From positions 1 through 64,000 of the forward strand of contig JAWWPY010000385.1 in the NCBI GenBank assembly GCA_033854735.1: a stretch of DNA of 64,000 nucleotides, in the 5' to 3' direction. A model generated the notes under the pieces. That model saw only the letters and a program-made list of their open reading frames with translations. It had not been told where the DNA came from and did no database searches. Position 1 is the first letter of the stretch. Each line of letters begins with the position of its first letter. This document shows positions 1-8,073 of this stretch, piece after piece. Origin of the DNA: JAWWPY01 sp033854735. GTDB taxonomy: Bacteria; Actinomycetota; Actinomycetes; Streptosporangiales; Streptosporangiaceae. The position numbers and the translations under genes are program-made.

Positions 1-108
1 GCCTGGTCCCGGATCCCGGCCGGGATCACCGCGCCAGCCGGGACGGGGCTCGCCGTCGGCGTTGGCGACGGCCGCGGCGCCTCCGACGACGGCACCGGCG
101 ACGGCACC
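1..108. repeat. Left copy of perfect 108-bp inverted repeat (partner 1426-1533)
   Basis: Positions 1-108 are the exact reverse complement of 1426-1533. The match stops at 108/109 and may extend beyond the left window edge. Both copies lie in frame inside two divergent membrane-protein genes that flank an ECF sigma factor. Confidence 0.95.
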
Positions 109-398
109 GGCGACGGCGTGGCCAGCTCAGAAGACGGCACGGGCGAGGGCACTGGCGACGGCGAGGCGAGCCCAGACGGCACGGGCGAAGGTGTGGACCG
201 CGATTGATTCAGCGCGGCGAATGTGGCGCGCGGAGGCGGGCTGGAGGTGCTGGCCAGGACACCACCCGCTACCAGAGCCGCAGCGACCGCCAGCGCCCCG
301 GTGGTGACCAGGACCCGGGTGGTGGGGCGGCCACGGCCCCGCCCCGGCCCGGCGGGGCTGGTGTCGCTCGCGGGCTGGTCTGACTGGGCAAACCACAT
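1..398 (-). CDS. Partial membrane protein with Ser/Pro stalk, paralogue of the anti-sigma-like gene at 1169
   Basis: The reading frame runs leftward from an ATG at 398 to the window edge, so the C-terminus is missing. A strong ribosome site (AGGAGG) lies 6-7 bases before the ATG. The visible 132 residues are a short Arg/Gly-rich cytoplasmic start, one transmembrane helix (about residues 28-50), then a long Ser/Pro/Val stalk. The last 36 residues are identical to the stalk and following segment of the protein at 1169-1960, because the DNA at 1-108 is a perfect inverted copy of 1426-1533. It is divergent from the sigma factor at 600. A membrane-anchored accessory or anti-sigma protein is likely by context. 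No anti-sigma zinc motif is visible. Confidence 0.75.
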   Translation of the reverse strand, partial: MWFAQSDQPASDTSPAGPGRGRGRPTTRVLVTTGALAVAAALVAGGVLASTSSPPPRATFAALNQSRSTPSPVPSGLASPSPVPSPVPSSELATPSPVPSPVPSSEAPRPSPTPTASPVPAGAVIPAGIRDQ

Positions 399-599
399 GT
401 CTACCTCCTGGAAGGACGATCAGGCGCTGGCCGCCTGATCTAGCTCTGGGCACTGGAAAGCCGGTGCACCGGGAAGCTGTGCACCGGGAAGCTGTGCACC
501 GGGAAGTACGCACCACCCGGCCAGAAGTTGCGGCCCGGCAGCAGCAACCTTCGACCCCCTCTGGCCGTATATGCATGAGTGGGGACCGGGAAGGAACAC
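399..599. promoter_or_regulatory. Divergent intergenic region with 15-bp tandem repeat
   Basis: This 201-bp region separates the partial membrane gene from the sigma factor and must hold both promoters. It contains a 15-bp unit, GTGCACCGGGAAGCT, at 464-478 and 479-493, with a third partial copy at 494-505. No convincing -10/-35 pair was assigned. Confidence 0.6.
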
Positions 600-1172
600 A
601 TGGCGCGCGGTGACGAGCAGTTCGTCGAGTTCGTTCAGGCGAGCTCCCCCCGGCTGCTGCATGCCGCCTACCTGCTCACCGGTGACCGCCATCTCGCCGA
701 GGACGCCGCGCAGACGGCGCTTGTGCGCACTTATGCGGCCTGGTCACGGGTGCGGCGTGAGGACGCCTTCGCCTACGCGCGCCGGGTGCTGGTCAACCAT
801 GTGACCGACCGCTGGCGGCGCCGGCTGCGCGAGTATGCCACCGGCGTGCTGCCGGACCGGCGGGCTCAGGCTGACGTAGCCGAGGAGGTCGCGCTGCGGC
901 AGTGGCTGATCGGCGCGCTCGCCTCGCTGACCGTGCGCGAACGCGCGGTGATCGTCATGCGTTATTTCTTCGATCTTCCCGAGGCAAACGTGGCCGATGA
1001 GCTGCAAATCTCCATCGGGACGGTGAAAAGTACCAGCTCCCGCGGGCTCGCGAAGCTGCGGATCTCGGCGGATCCGGCGGCGCTGCCCCGGCCCGCCGGT
1101 GCGCCGGGCACCGCGCCCAGCCCTCCGCCGGCCACCACGCCGGCCCCGGTGATCGGCAGGTACCGGCCATGA
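600..1172 (+). CDS. ECF RNA polymerase sigma factor, SigE/SigM-like
   Basis: The 190-residue protein has a region-2 core (residues ~10-75, with DRHLAEDAAQTALVRTY and an Arg-rich VTDRWRRR helix) and a region-4 helix-turn-helix (about residues 105-155, LTVRERAVIVMRYFFDL to ISIGTVKSTSSRGLAKL). It should direct RNA polymerase to a small stress regulon. The start ATG at 600 follows GGAAGGA; an in-frame upstream ATG at 579 lacks a site. The C-terminus is a Pro/Ala-rich tail of about 30 residues. Its stop overlaps the next start (ATGA, 1169-1172), so it is translationally coupled to a membrane protein that probably controls it. The exact promoter specificity cannot be read from sequence. Confidence 0.92.
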   Translation: MARGDEQFVEFVQASSPRLLHAAYLLTGDRHLAEDAAQTALVRTYAAWSRVRREDAFAYARRVLVNHVTDRWRRRLREYATGVLPDRRAQADVAEEVALRQWLIGALASLTVRERAVIVMRYFFDLPEANVADELQISIGTVKSTSSRGLAKLRISADPAALPRPAGAPGTAPSPPPATTPAPVIGRYRP

Positions 1173-1960
1173 CTGATCTCGACACCTTCCGCCAGGCGCT
1201 CCGGACGCCCGGGGTACCCCATCGCGGCGCGCCGGACCCTGCCGCGCTGGACATCGGCCAGATCATCGCGAGGGGCAGGCGGATCCGCCGCCGCAGGCGG
1301 CTGGCGACCTGCGGCGGGTGTGGATGTCTGGCCGCGGCGGTGATTTTCGCCGTTACTGGCATCAGCCACGTCGGCCGCCAGGCCCCCAGCCCGGCCCTGG
1401 CCCCGGCCGCCTCCGTCCGGCCACGGGTGCCGTCGCCGGTGCCGTCGTCGGAGGCGCCGCGGCCGTCGCCAACGCCGACGGCGAGCCCCGTCCCGGCTGG
1501 CGCGGTGATCCCGGCCGGGATCCGGGACCAGGCTGGTGAGCTGGTGCTCTTCGTGGTCAGGATCCACCTCCGCCAGCTGCCCGGCACCGGCTTCGGGATC
1601 ATGGCGGGCCACCGGGCCACTTCAGGCACGCTGACCGGGGACGTGGAAACCAACGAGACCACCGGCTCCGCCACCGCCCCCGGGTTCCACGCTGTGGAAT
1701 CACCCATCGAGACCGGTGATCCGGGCACAGCCATCCCGGAGTTCGGCTACTACGCGGGCCCAGCCGCGAAAATCACCGCTTCCGCAGGTGGGAAACAAGT
1801 ACAGGCCAGCATCGCCCGCTGGAGCCTGAACCCGCAGATCGTCATCTTCTGGTTCCCCGCGACCGCCCGCCCGTCCGCCACCGCCCCGCACGGGCTCACC
1901 GCCTACGACGCATCAGGCCACCTGCTGCCCGCCGGCCACAGCACCCCAGGCAACGGCTGA
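1169..1960 (+). CDS. Membrane protein coupled to sigma factor, putative anti-sigma factor/sensor
   Basis: The 263-residue protein has a cytoplasmic N-terminus of about 45 residues ending in RRIRRRRR, one transmembrane helix (about residues 46-66, beginning ATCGGCGCLAAAVIF), a Pro/Ser stalk (about 70-115) and an extracytoplasmic domain of about 150 residues without a recognised family. The 4-bp overlap with the ECF sigma gene is the usual arrangement for an anti-sigma factor, but no HxxxCxxC zinc motif is visible. The stalk is shared, base for base, with the partial gene at 1-398, so the two genes are paralogues or have undergone gene conversion. Confidence 0.75.
   Translation: MTDLDTFRQALRTPGVPHRGAPDPAALDIGQIIARGRRIRRRRRLATCGGCGCLAAAVIFAVTGISHVGRQAPSPALAPAASVRPRVPSPVPSSEAPRPSPTPTASPVPAGAVIPAGIRDQAGELVLFVVRIHLRQLPGTGFGIMAGHRATSGTLTGDVETNETTGSATAPGFHAVESPIETGDPGTAIPEFGYYAGPAAKITASAGGKQVQASIARWSLNPQIVIFWFPATARPSATAPHGLTAYDASGHLLPAGHSTPGNG
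1426..1533. repeat. Right copy of perfect 108-bp inverted repeat (partner 1-108)
   Basis: This copy lies in the stalk-coding part of the 1169-1960 gene. Recombination between the two copies would invert the segment holding the sigma gene and exchange the N-terminal halves of the two membrane proteins. Confidence 0.95.
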
Positions 1961-1993
1961 CCCGCCCGCCTGGGGTGAGCGCCAGGTACCCGG

Positions 1994-3205
1994 TTACTGC
2001 CGGTACCCCGCGAGGAACCGGCCGATCCGGCCGATGGCGGCGTCGAGGTCGTCCACCCGCGGGAGGGTGAGGATCCGGAAGTGATCGGGGTACGGCCAGC
2101 TGAATCCCGTTCCTTGGACGACCTGGATCTTCTCGCGCAGCAGCAGGTCGAGGACGAACTTCTCGTCGTCATGGATGGCGTGCACGGCGGGGTCCAGCCG
2201 GGGGAAGGCGTACAGGGCACCTTTCGGCTTGACGCAGGAAACGCCGGGGATCTCGTTCAGTCTCTCCCATGCGTGATCGCGCTGTTCGTGCAGGCGCCCT
2301 CCGGGCAGGACCAGGTCCGCGATGCTCTGCCTGCCGCCCAGCGCGGCCTGGATGGCGTACTGGCCGGGGACATTGGCGCACAGCCGCGTCCCGGCCAGGG
2401 TGGCCAGTCCCTCGATATAGTTTCTCGCGTGCTGCTTCGGGCCCGAGATGACGAGCCATCCGGACCGGAACCCGGCCACCCGGTACGCCTTGGATAGGCC
2501 GCTGAAGGTCAGGCAGAACACGTCCGGGGCGAGGATGGCCGCGCAGTGGTGGACGGCATCGTCATAGAGGATCTTGTCGTAGATCTCGTCGGCGAACACC
2601 AGCAGGTGGTGCCGGCGGGCGAGGTCGAGGATGCCTTCCAGCAGTTCTCGCGGGTAGACAGCACCGGTGGGGTTGTTCGGGTTGATGATCACGACCGCGC
2701 GGGTCCGGTCGGTGATCTTCGCCGCCATGTCGGCCAGATCCGGGAGCCAGTCGGCGCCCTCGTCGCAGAGGTAATGCACCGCCCGGCCGCCGGCCAGGCT
2801 GGTGACGGCGGTCCACAGCGGGAAGTCCGGGGCCGGGATCAGCACCTCGTCGCCGTCCTCGAGGAGGGCCTGGACGGCCATCGTGACGAGTTCGGAAACC
2901 CCGTTGCCCAGGAATACGTCGCCTATGCCCACGTCGGGCAGGCCCAGATTCTGGTAGTGCTGGACGACCGCACGCCGGGCCGGCAGGATGCCGCGGGAAT
3001 CGCTGTACCCGTGCGCGTTGGGCAGGTTCCGGATAATGTCCTGCAGGATCTCCTCGGGTGCCTCGAAACCGAACAGTGCGGGGTTCCCGGTGTTCAGCCG
3101 GAGCACACTGTGGCCCGCCCGCTCCAGTTCATTCGCGGACTCGAGCACCGGCCCGCGGATCTCATAGCTGACCCCGGCGAGCTTGCTGGATTGCCTGAAC
3201 TCCAT
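1994..3205 (-). CDS. alaA: AlaA-type PLP-dependent aminotransferase
   Basis: The 403-residue protein is a fold-type I aminotransferase. It closely follows E. coli AlaA: SSKLAGVSYEIRGPVLE at the start, LRLNTGNPALFGF, YSDSRGI, NPNNPTGAVY, FADEIYDKILYDD, and the PLP-lysine motif SGLSKAYRVAGFRSGW. AlaA makes alanine from pyruvate with glutamate as donor. Related actinobacterial proteins are often annotated aspartate or alanine aminotransferase, so substrate preference is inferred. The ATG at 3205 has GGGAGG about 12 bases upstream. It is divergent from an HxlR-family repressor and the two probably share a control region, so the repressor may regulate it. Confidence 0.9.
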   Translation of the reverse strand: MEFRQSSKLAGVSYEIRGPVLESANELERAGHSVLRLNTGNPALFGFEAPEEILQDIIRNLPNAHGYSDSRGILPARRAVVQHYQNLGLPDVGIGDVFLGNGVSELVTMAVQALLEDGDEVLIPAPDFPLWTAVTSLAGGRAVHYLCDEGADWLPDLADMAAKITDRTRAVVIINPNNPTGAVYPRELLEGILDLARRHHLLVFADEIYDKILYDDAVHHCAAILAPDVFCLTFSGLSKAYRVAGFRSGWLVISGPKQHARNYIEGLATLAGTRLCANVPGQYAIQAALGGRQSIADLVLPGGRLHEQRDHAWERLNEIPGVSCVKPKGALYAFPRLDPAVHAIHDDEKFVLDLLLREKIQVVQGTGFSWPYPDHFRILTLPRVDDLDAAIGRIGRFLAGYRQ

Positions 3206-3249
3206 ATGCGGTGGCCTCCCGGACCGGGTTCGGTGCTGCGCGCGTCAGT

Positions 3250-3287
3250 ACTTGGTTCTGCCAAGTTACTACTTGGATGTTCCAACT
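3250..3287. promoter_or_regulatory. Paired HxlR-type operators with promoter
   Basis: Two inverted repeats lie 21 bp apart: ACTTGG-N5-CCAAGT (3250-3266, perfect) and ACTTGG-N5-CCAACT (3271-3287, one mismatch). A -10-like TACAAT is at 3294-3299, 7 bases before the regulator ATG at 3307. The second site covers the -35 position. The spacing of two helical turns fits two dimers on one DNA face, consistent with autorepression. Confidence 0.75.
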
Positions 3288-3306
3288 GTCTCCTACAATT
3301 ACGTGT

Positions 3307-3939
3307 ATGCCACGACGAAGCTATGACCAGTACTGCCCCCTCGCTCGTGGGATGGACATCGTCGGGGAACGCTGGACCATACTGATCGTCCGGGAACTGC
3401 TGGCCGGCCCTCGCCGCTACACCGACCTGCACGCCGACCTGCCGGGAGTCAGCACCGACGTGCTCGCCGCCCGGCTGAAGGAGATGGAAAACGACGGCCT
3501 GGTCACCCGCCGCCGACTGGCCCCGCCGGCCGCAGCGGCCGTCTACGAACTGACCCCCCGGGGCCGGGACCTGCTACCCGCGCTGATGGTGCTCGCCGAC
3601 TGGGGCGCTGCCGACCTGGCGCAGCAGCACCCCACCGATGCCCGGCGGGCACACTGGTTTGCCATCCCCCTGATGCGCCGGATCGCCGAACTGGCGGCCC
3701 CCTGCGCGGGTGTCGTAGAGGTACGACTCAGCGACGGCACCTTTCATATCCTCCTCAACGATTCCAGGCCCGCCTATGCCCACGGCCCGGCTGAGCGGCC
3801 GGATGCCCAGCTCACCATCGACCCCCGCAGCTGCCTCGCGCTCACGCAGGATTCCGCCTCCCTGCACGAGATGATCAAGAAAGGCCAGATCGGCATTGAC
3901 GGCGACAGCCCCCTCGCCGATGCCCTGCGCCGTCACTGA
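3307..3939 (+). CDS. HxlR-family transcriptional regulator with C-terminal SCP2-like domain
   Basis: The 210-residue protein has an N-terminal winged helix of HxlR type (residues ~1-95: YDQYCPLARGMDIVGERWTILIVRELLAGPRRYTDLH, then VSTDVLAARLKEME and wing residues) with a Cys near the start typical of the family. The C-terminal ~100 residues resemble a sterol-carrier-protein-2 fold (AQLTIDPRSCLALTQDSASLHEMIKKGQIGIDGD), a combination seen in actinobacterial HxlR proteins. The ATG at 3307 sits 7 bases after TACAAT, so the mRNA may be leaderless. The operators in front suggest autoregulation and possible control of the divergent aminotransferase. Confidence 0.88.
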   Translation: MPRRSYDQYCPLARGMDIVGERWTILIVRELLAGPRRYTDLHADLPGVSTDVLAARLKEMENDGLVTRRRLAPPAAAAVYELTPRGRDLLPALMVLADWGAADLAQQHPTDARRAHWFAIPLMRRIAELAAPCAGVVEVRLSDGTFHILLNDSRPAYAHGPAERPDAQLTIDPRSCLALTQDSASLHEMIKKGQIGIDGDSPLADALRRH

Positions 3940-4021
3940 TCCCGCTGCGGCTGCGGGATGTCCTGGCCGGCCAGTTGCCGAGTCACCCGTAGCGGCCAAC
4001 CTCCATGGTCCGCCGCGCCTG

Positions 4022-4225
4022 TCATCCCGAGGGACTCTCCGCTCGCCAGGCGCGAACGACGTCATCTGGGCCCCACACGAGATCCACGTGGCCCAGGTCC
4101 AGGCCCGCAACGAGCCCCGACCGTGTGACGATCACCAGGCCCGACCGGCCGACGGTGAAGCCGGGCACTTCCGCTACGCCCGCAGCCATCGCCGAGAGGT
4201 CGTGATCATCGAACGGGGTACCGAG
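4022..4225 (-). pseudogene. Possible 5'-truncated gene fragment, unknown family
   Basis: A reverse-strand frame ending with TGA at 4022-4024 encodes about 67 residues with strong GC3 bias (…SGLVIVTRSGLVAGLDLGHVDLVWG…). Upstream of about 4225 the codon bias is lost, and an in-frame stop lies near 4327. No start codon with a ribosome site was found; an internal ATG is at about 4190. It resembles the C-terminal end of a lost gene. I do not recognise the family. Confidence 0.3.
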
Positions 4226-4296
4226 CCATTTAGAAGCGCAAGCTCGGCGGCCCTGCCAATGAAGTCTGTGCGCACCAAGGGTCGGTTCTGTAGGAA

Positions 4297-4342
4297 GAAT
4301 CTAGGTAGAGCAAATCTATGTAGATTCACTCTGCCTAGATTC
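4297..4342. repeat. Cluster of three AATCTA-centred imperfect palindromes
   Basis: GAATCTAGGTAGAG (4297-4310) pairs with CTCTGCCTAGATTC (4329-4342) with one mismatch. Between them is the perfect palindrome AATCTA-TG-TAGATT (4313-4326). The block lies about 20 bp after the oxoprolinase stop. It could be a terminator hairpin for that gene or three repressor half-site pairs. Confidence 0.6.
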
Positions 4343-4363
4343 AGCTATATGGCTATCCCGCGA

Positions 4364-7300
4364 TCAGGCGGGTGGGCCGTAGCCACCGCCGCCCGGGGTT
4401 TCCAGGATGAACACGTCGCCCGCATCCACTGGCACCGAGTCGCATCCCTGCATCGCCGTGACCGAGCCATCGGCCCGGGCGATCCAGTGCCGGCCCAGGC
4501 CGCCCGGCGAGCCTCCCGCCATCCCGTAGGGCGGGACGCGCCGGTGACTGCTCAGCGTGGTTACCGTCATCGGCTCGAGGAACCGCAGTTCCCGCCGCCC
4601 CCCGCAGCCTCCGGGCCACCGGCCGGCGCCGCCGCTGCCGGGCCGGACCGTGTACCGGTCGAGCCGCACCGGGTAGCGCCATTCCAGCACTTCGGGGTCG
4701 GTGAGCCGGGAGTTGGTCATGTGCGTCTGCACCACGTCCGTGCCAGCGAAGCCGTCTCCGGCGCCGGATCCGCTGGCCACAGTCTCGTAATACTGGTGCC
4801 GTTCGTTGCCGATGGTGACGTTGTTCATCGTTCCCGAGCCCTCGGCCATGATGCCCAGCGCGGCGTAGAGCGCACCGGTGATCGCCTGCGAGGTCTCCAC
4901 GTTGCCGGCGGCCACCGCGGCCGGATAGGCGGGGGCCAGCATCGAGCCGGGCGGGATGATCACGCGGAGCGGCTTGAGGCAGCCGGAATTCAGTGGGATC
5001 TCATCGGCCACCAGGGTGCGGAACACGTACAGCACGGCCGCCATGGCCACCGACGATGGAGCGTTGAAGTTGCCCGGCAACTGGGCCTCGGTGCCGGTGA
5101 AGTCGACCTCGGCGGACCGCGACCCCGCGTCGACCCGTACCGCGACCTTGATCACGGCGCCGTTGTCGAGTTCATAGGCGTACTGGCCGCCCCGCAGCCC
5201 CGGGATGACCCGGCGTACCGCCTCCTCGGCGTTGTCCTGCACGTGCCCCATATAGGCCGCCGTCACGTCCAGGCCGAAGTGCGAGGTCATCCGGCCGAGT
5301 TCCTGGACCCCCTTCTCGTTGGCGGCGATCTGGGCCCGGAGGTCGGCGAGGTTGACCGGGGGATTGCGGGACGGGTAGCGCGCCGAGCGGAGCAGGTCGA
5401 GGGTCTCGGCCTCGCGCATCGCCCCGGCCCGCACCAGCAGCCAGTTGTCGATGAGCACGCCCTCCTCCTCCACCCGCGTGCTGAACGCCGGCATCGAGCC
5501 TGGGGTGATCCCGCCGATCTCCGCGTGGTGGCCGCGTGACGCGACGAAGAACAGGATTTCCCGGCCTGCGTCGCCGAACACCGGCGTGACCACCGTGACG
5601 TCGGGCAGATGCGTGCCGCCGTGGTAGGGGTCGTTGAGCATGTAGACATCGCCGGGCCGCATCCGGCCCGCGTTGCGCCGGGCGATGATCTTAATGCTCT
5701 CGCCCATCGATCCCAGGTGGACCGGCATGTGGGGCGCGTTGGCGATGAGGCCGCCGGCGGAGTCGAACACCGCACAGGAGAAGTCGAGCCGTTCCTTGAT
5801 GTTGACCGAGTGCGATGTGCTCCGCAGCCGCACCCCCATCTGCTCGGCCACCGACATGAACAGGTTGTTGAAGATCTCCAGCATGACCGGGTCCACCGCG
5901 GTCCCCGCGGAGCGCTGGGCCTGGCGGGCGTCCACCCTCGCCAGCAGCAGGTCACCGCGGCCGGTCTGTTCCGCCTGCCAGCCCGGCTCCAGCACGGTGG
6001 TGGCGAAGTCCTCCACGATCAGGGCCGGCCCCGGGATGACCTGGCCCACGGAGAGATCCGGGCGGCGGATCAGCGGCACGTCCACCCATTTCCCGGAGAC
6101 GAACATCGCGACGGGCGCGGGGGCACCCGGCGGGACGGCACGGGGCGGGACGGCGCCGGGCGGGACGGGACGGGGCGGGACGGCGCCCCCAGGCGCGGCG
6201 GCGGCCAGCTCGGCCAGCACCCCCGATGCCGCGGTGACCTCCACGGACACGGCCTCCACCACGATCGGCCGGTCGCGCATGAGGAAGGAGAAGCTGCGCC
6301 GGTAGGCCTGCTCGAAATCGCTGATCATCACGGCCGCCGGGCCCAGCGGGACCACGAGAGCGGTATCTGTCCCCTCGTACCTGAGGTGGGCCCGGCGCAC
6401 GGACCGGGCCTGATCCTCGGACACCCCCTCGCCGGTGAGTTCGGCTCGCGCCGCCGCCTCCAGTTCGCCCGACACCCGGGCCAGCTCGGGCAGCAGGTCC
6501 GCGGACAGTGGTGCCTCCACGGCGGACTCCCGCATCGCGGTCACCTCGGCCAGCCCCATCCCGTACGCGGACAGCACCCCCGCGAGCGGGTGGATCAGCA
6601 CTCTGGTCATGCCCAGCTCGTCGGCCACGGCGCAGGCGTGCTGGCCGCCCGCGCCGCCGAAGGTGGCCAGCACGTAGGACGTGACGTCGTAGCCACGCTG
6701 GACCGAGATCTTCTTGATCGCATTGGCCATGTTGGCCACCGCGATCTCCAGGAATCCCGCGGCCACCTGCTCCGGCGCGGGCGAGCCGATCTCCCCGGCC
6801 AGGGTGGCGAAGCGCTCCCGGACGATCCCGGCGTCCAGCGGCTGATCCCCGCTGGCGCCGAACACCCGGGGGAAGTGCTCCGGCTGGATCCGGCCCAGCA
6901 TGACGTTGGCGTCCGTCACGGTCAGCGGGCCGCCACGCCGGTAGGCCGCCGGCCCGGGATCCGCGCCGGCCGAGTCTGGGCCGACCCGGTACCTGGTGCC
7001 GTCGAAGTGCAGGATCGACCCGCCCCCGGCCGCCACGGTATGGATGCTCAGCATCGGCGCCCGCATCCGCACCCCGGCGACCAGGGTCTCGTACTGCCGC
7101 TCGAACTCCCCCGCGTAGTGCGAGACGTCCGTTGAGGTGCCGCCCATGTCGAAGCCGATCACGGCACCGAAACCGGCGGCCTCGGCGGTGCGGGCCATGC
7201 CGACGATGCCACCCGCGGGACCGGACAGGATCGAGTCCTTGCCGCGGAACAGGCGCGCGTCAGTGAGGCCGCCGCTGGACTGCATGAACTGCAGCCGGAC

Positions 7301-7996
7301 GCCGCTCAGCTCAGCGGTCACCTGATCCACGTAGCGCTGCAGGATGGGCGAAAGGTAGGCGTCGACCAGCGTGGTGTCGCCGCGGGAGACCAGTTTCATC
7401 AGCGGGCTCGTCGCGTGTGACTCCGACACCTGGGTGAAGCCGGCCCGGCGGGCGATCTCGCCGATCAGGGCCTCGTGCCGCGGGTACCGGTAGCCGTGCA
7501 TGCACACCACCGCGACCGAGCGGAAACCCTCGTCGTAGGCGGCGCGCAGGTCAGCGGCGACCGCGTGCTCATCGAGGGGGACGATGACCTCGCCGTGCGC
7601 GCCGATCCGCTCACTCGCCTCGATCACCCGCGAGTACAGCATCTCGGGCCGGATGATCTGCCGGTCGAAGATGCGCGGCCGGTCCTGGTAGGCGATCCGG
7701 ATCGCATCCGCGAAGCCACGCGTGATGACCAGCACGGTCGGCTCGCCCTTGCGTTCCAGCAGGGCGTTCGTGGCCACGGTGGTGCCCAGACGGACGGCGG
7801 CGATCCGTTCTGCTGGAATGGGCTCCTGGCCGGGTACCTGGAGCAGGCGGCGGATTCCTTCGACCGCGGGATCGGCGTAGTGGCCAGGATTCTCAGACAG
7901 CAGCTTGCGGACGGTAAGACCGCCATCCGGCCGGCGCGCGACGATATCCGTGAACGTGCCGCCCCGGTCGATCCAGAACTCCCACCGGCCGCTCAT
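4364..7996 (-). CDS. Fused 5-oxoprolinase / hydantoinase (HyuA-HyuB)
   Basis: The 1210-residue protein joins HyuA (residues 1 to ~690: WIDRGGTFTDIVAR, GFDMGGTSTDVSHY, TFGGAGGQHACAVADELGM) and HyuB (about 700-1205: LEIFNNLFMSVAEQMGVRLRSTSHS, NAPHMPVHLGSMGESI, MLNDPYHGGTHLPD). The fused order and length match 5-oxoprolinase (OPLAH type), which opens 5-oxoproline to glutamate with ATP. A hydantoin substrate is also possible. The start MSGRWEFWIDRGG was chosen because family proteins begin just before DRGGTFTD; an in-frame ATG at 8113 would add 39 atypical residues. The linker near 6119-6186 is a VPPG/VPPR repeat. It stands alone in its direction, followed by an AATCTA hairpin. Confidence 0.93.
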   Translation of the reverse strand: MSGRWEFWIDRGGTFTDIVARRPDGGLTVRKLLSENPGHYADPAVEGIRRLLQVPGQEPIPAERIAAVRLGTTVATNALLERKGEPTVLVITRGFADAIRIAYQDRPRIFDRQIIRPEMLYSRVIEASERIGAHGEVIVPLDEHAVAADLRAAYDEGFRSVAVVCMHGYRYPRHEALIGEIARRAGFTQVSESHATSPLMKLVSRGDTTLVDAYLSPILQRYVDQVTAELSGVRLQFMQSSGGLTDARLFRGKDSILSGPAGGIVGMARTAEAAGFGAVIGFDMGGTSTDVSHYAGEFERQYETLVAGVRMRAPMLSIHTVAAGGGSILHFDGTRYRVGPDSAGADPGPAAYRRGGPLTVTDANVMLGRIQPEHFPRVFGASGDQPLDAGIVRERFATLAGEIGSPAPEQVAAGFLEIAVANMANAIKKISVQRGYDVTSYVLATFGGAGGQHACAVADELGMTRVLIHPLAGVLSAYGMGLAEVTAMRESAVEAPLSADLLPELARVSGELEAAARAELTGEGVSEDQARSVRRAHLRYEGTDTALVVPLGPAAVMISDFEQAYRRSFSFLMRDRPIVVEAVSVEVTAASGVLAELAAAAPGGAVPPRPVPPGAVPPRAVPPGAPAPVAMFVSGKWVDVPLIRRPDLSVGQVIPGPALIVEDFATTVLEPGWQAEQTGRGDLLLARVDARQAQRSAGTAVDPVMLEIFNNLFMSVAEQMGVRLRSTSHSVNIKERLDFSCAVFDSAGGLIANAPHMPVHLGSMGESIKIIARRNAGRMRPGDVYMLNDPYHGGTHLPDVTVVTPVFGDAGREILFFVASRGHHAEIGGITPGSMPAFSTRVEEEGVLIDNWLLVRAGAMREAETLDLLRSARYPSRNPPVNLADLRAQIAANEKGVQELGRMTSHFGLDVTAAYMGHVQDNAEEAVRRVIPGLRGGQYAYELDNGAVIKVAVRVDAGSRSAEVDFTGTEAQLPGNFNAPSSVAMAAVLYVFRTLVADEIPLNSGCLKPLRVIIPPGSMLAPAYPAAVAAGNVETSQAITGALYAALGIMAEGSGTMNNVTIGNERHQYYETVASGSGAGDGFAGTDVVQTHMTNSRLTDPEVLEWRYPVRLDRYTVRPGSGGAGRWPGGCGGRRELRFLEPMTVTTLSSHRRVPPYGMAGGSPGGLGRHWIARADGSVTAMQGCDSVPVDAGDVFILETPGGGGYGPPA

Positions 7997-8073
7997 CCCG
8001 CCAGCTTGCCAGCGGTCCTTACCGCGTGGCCAGGACCGGGGGCCAGGCCGGTGTACGGTCTGGCCGGTCCAGG

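Larger units (their letters stand above)
3940..4363. other. Intergenic region with a possible gene remnant and an AATCTA repeat cluster
   Basis: No complete gene is visible between the HxlR regulator and the end of the oxoprolinase gene. A reverse-strand open fragment (4022-4225) looks coding by codon use but has no clear start. An AT-richer palindrome cluster is at 4297-4342. Confidence 0.5.

Noticed and set aside
3896..5539. Long rightward open frame of 547 codons
   Set aside because: It runs antisense to the oxoprolinase gene, has atypical Arg/His/Gly-rich composition and no family motif. It is a GC-rich shadow.
5609..7135. Rightward open frame of 508 codons
   Set aside because: It is antisense to the HyuA half of the oxoprolinase and is His/Gly/Arg-rich with no domain.
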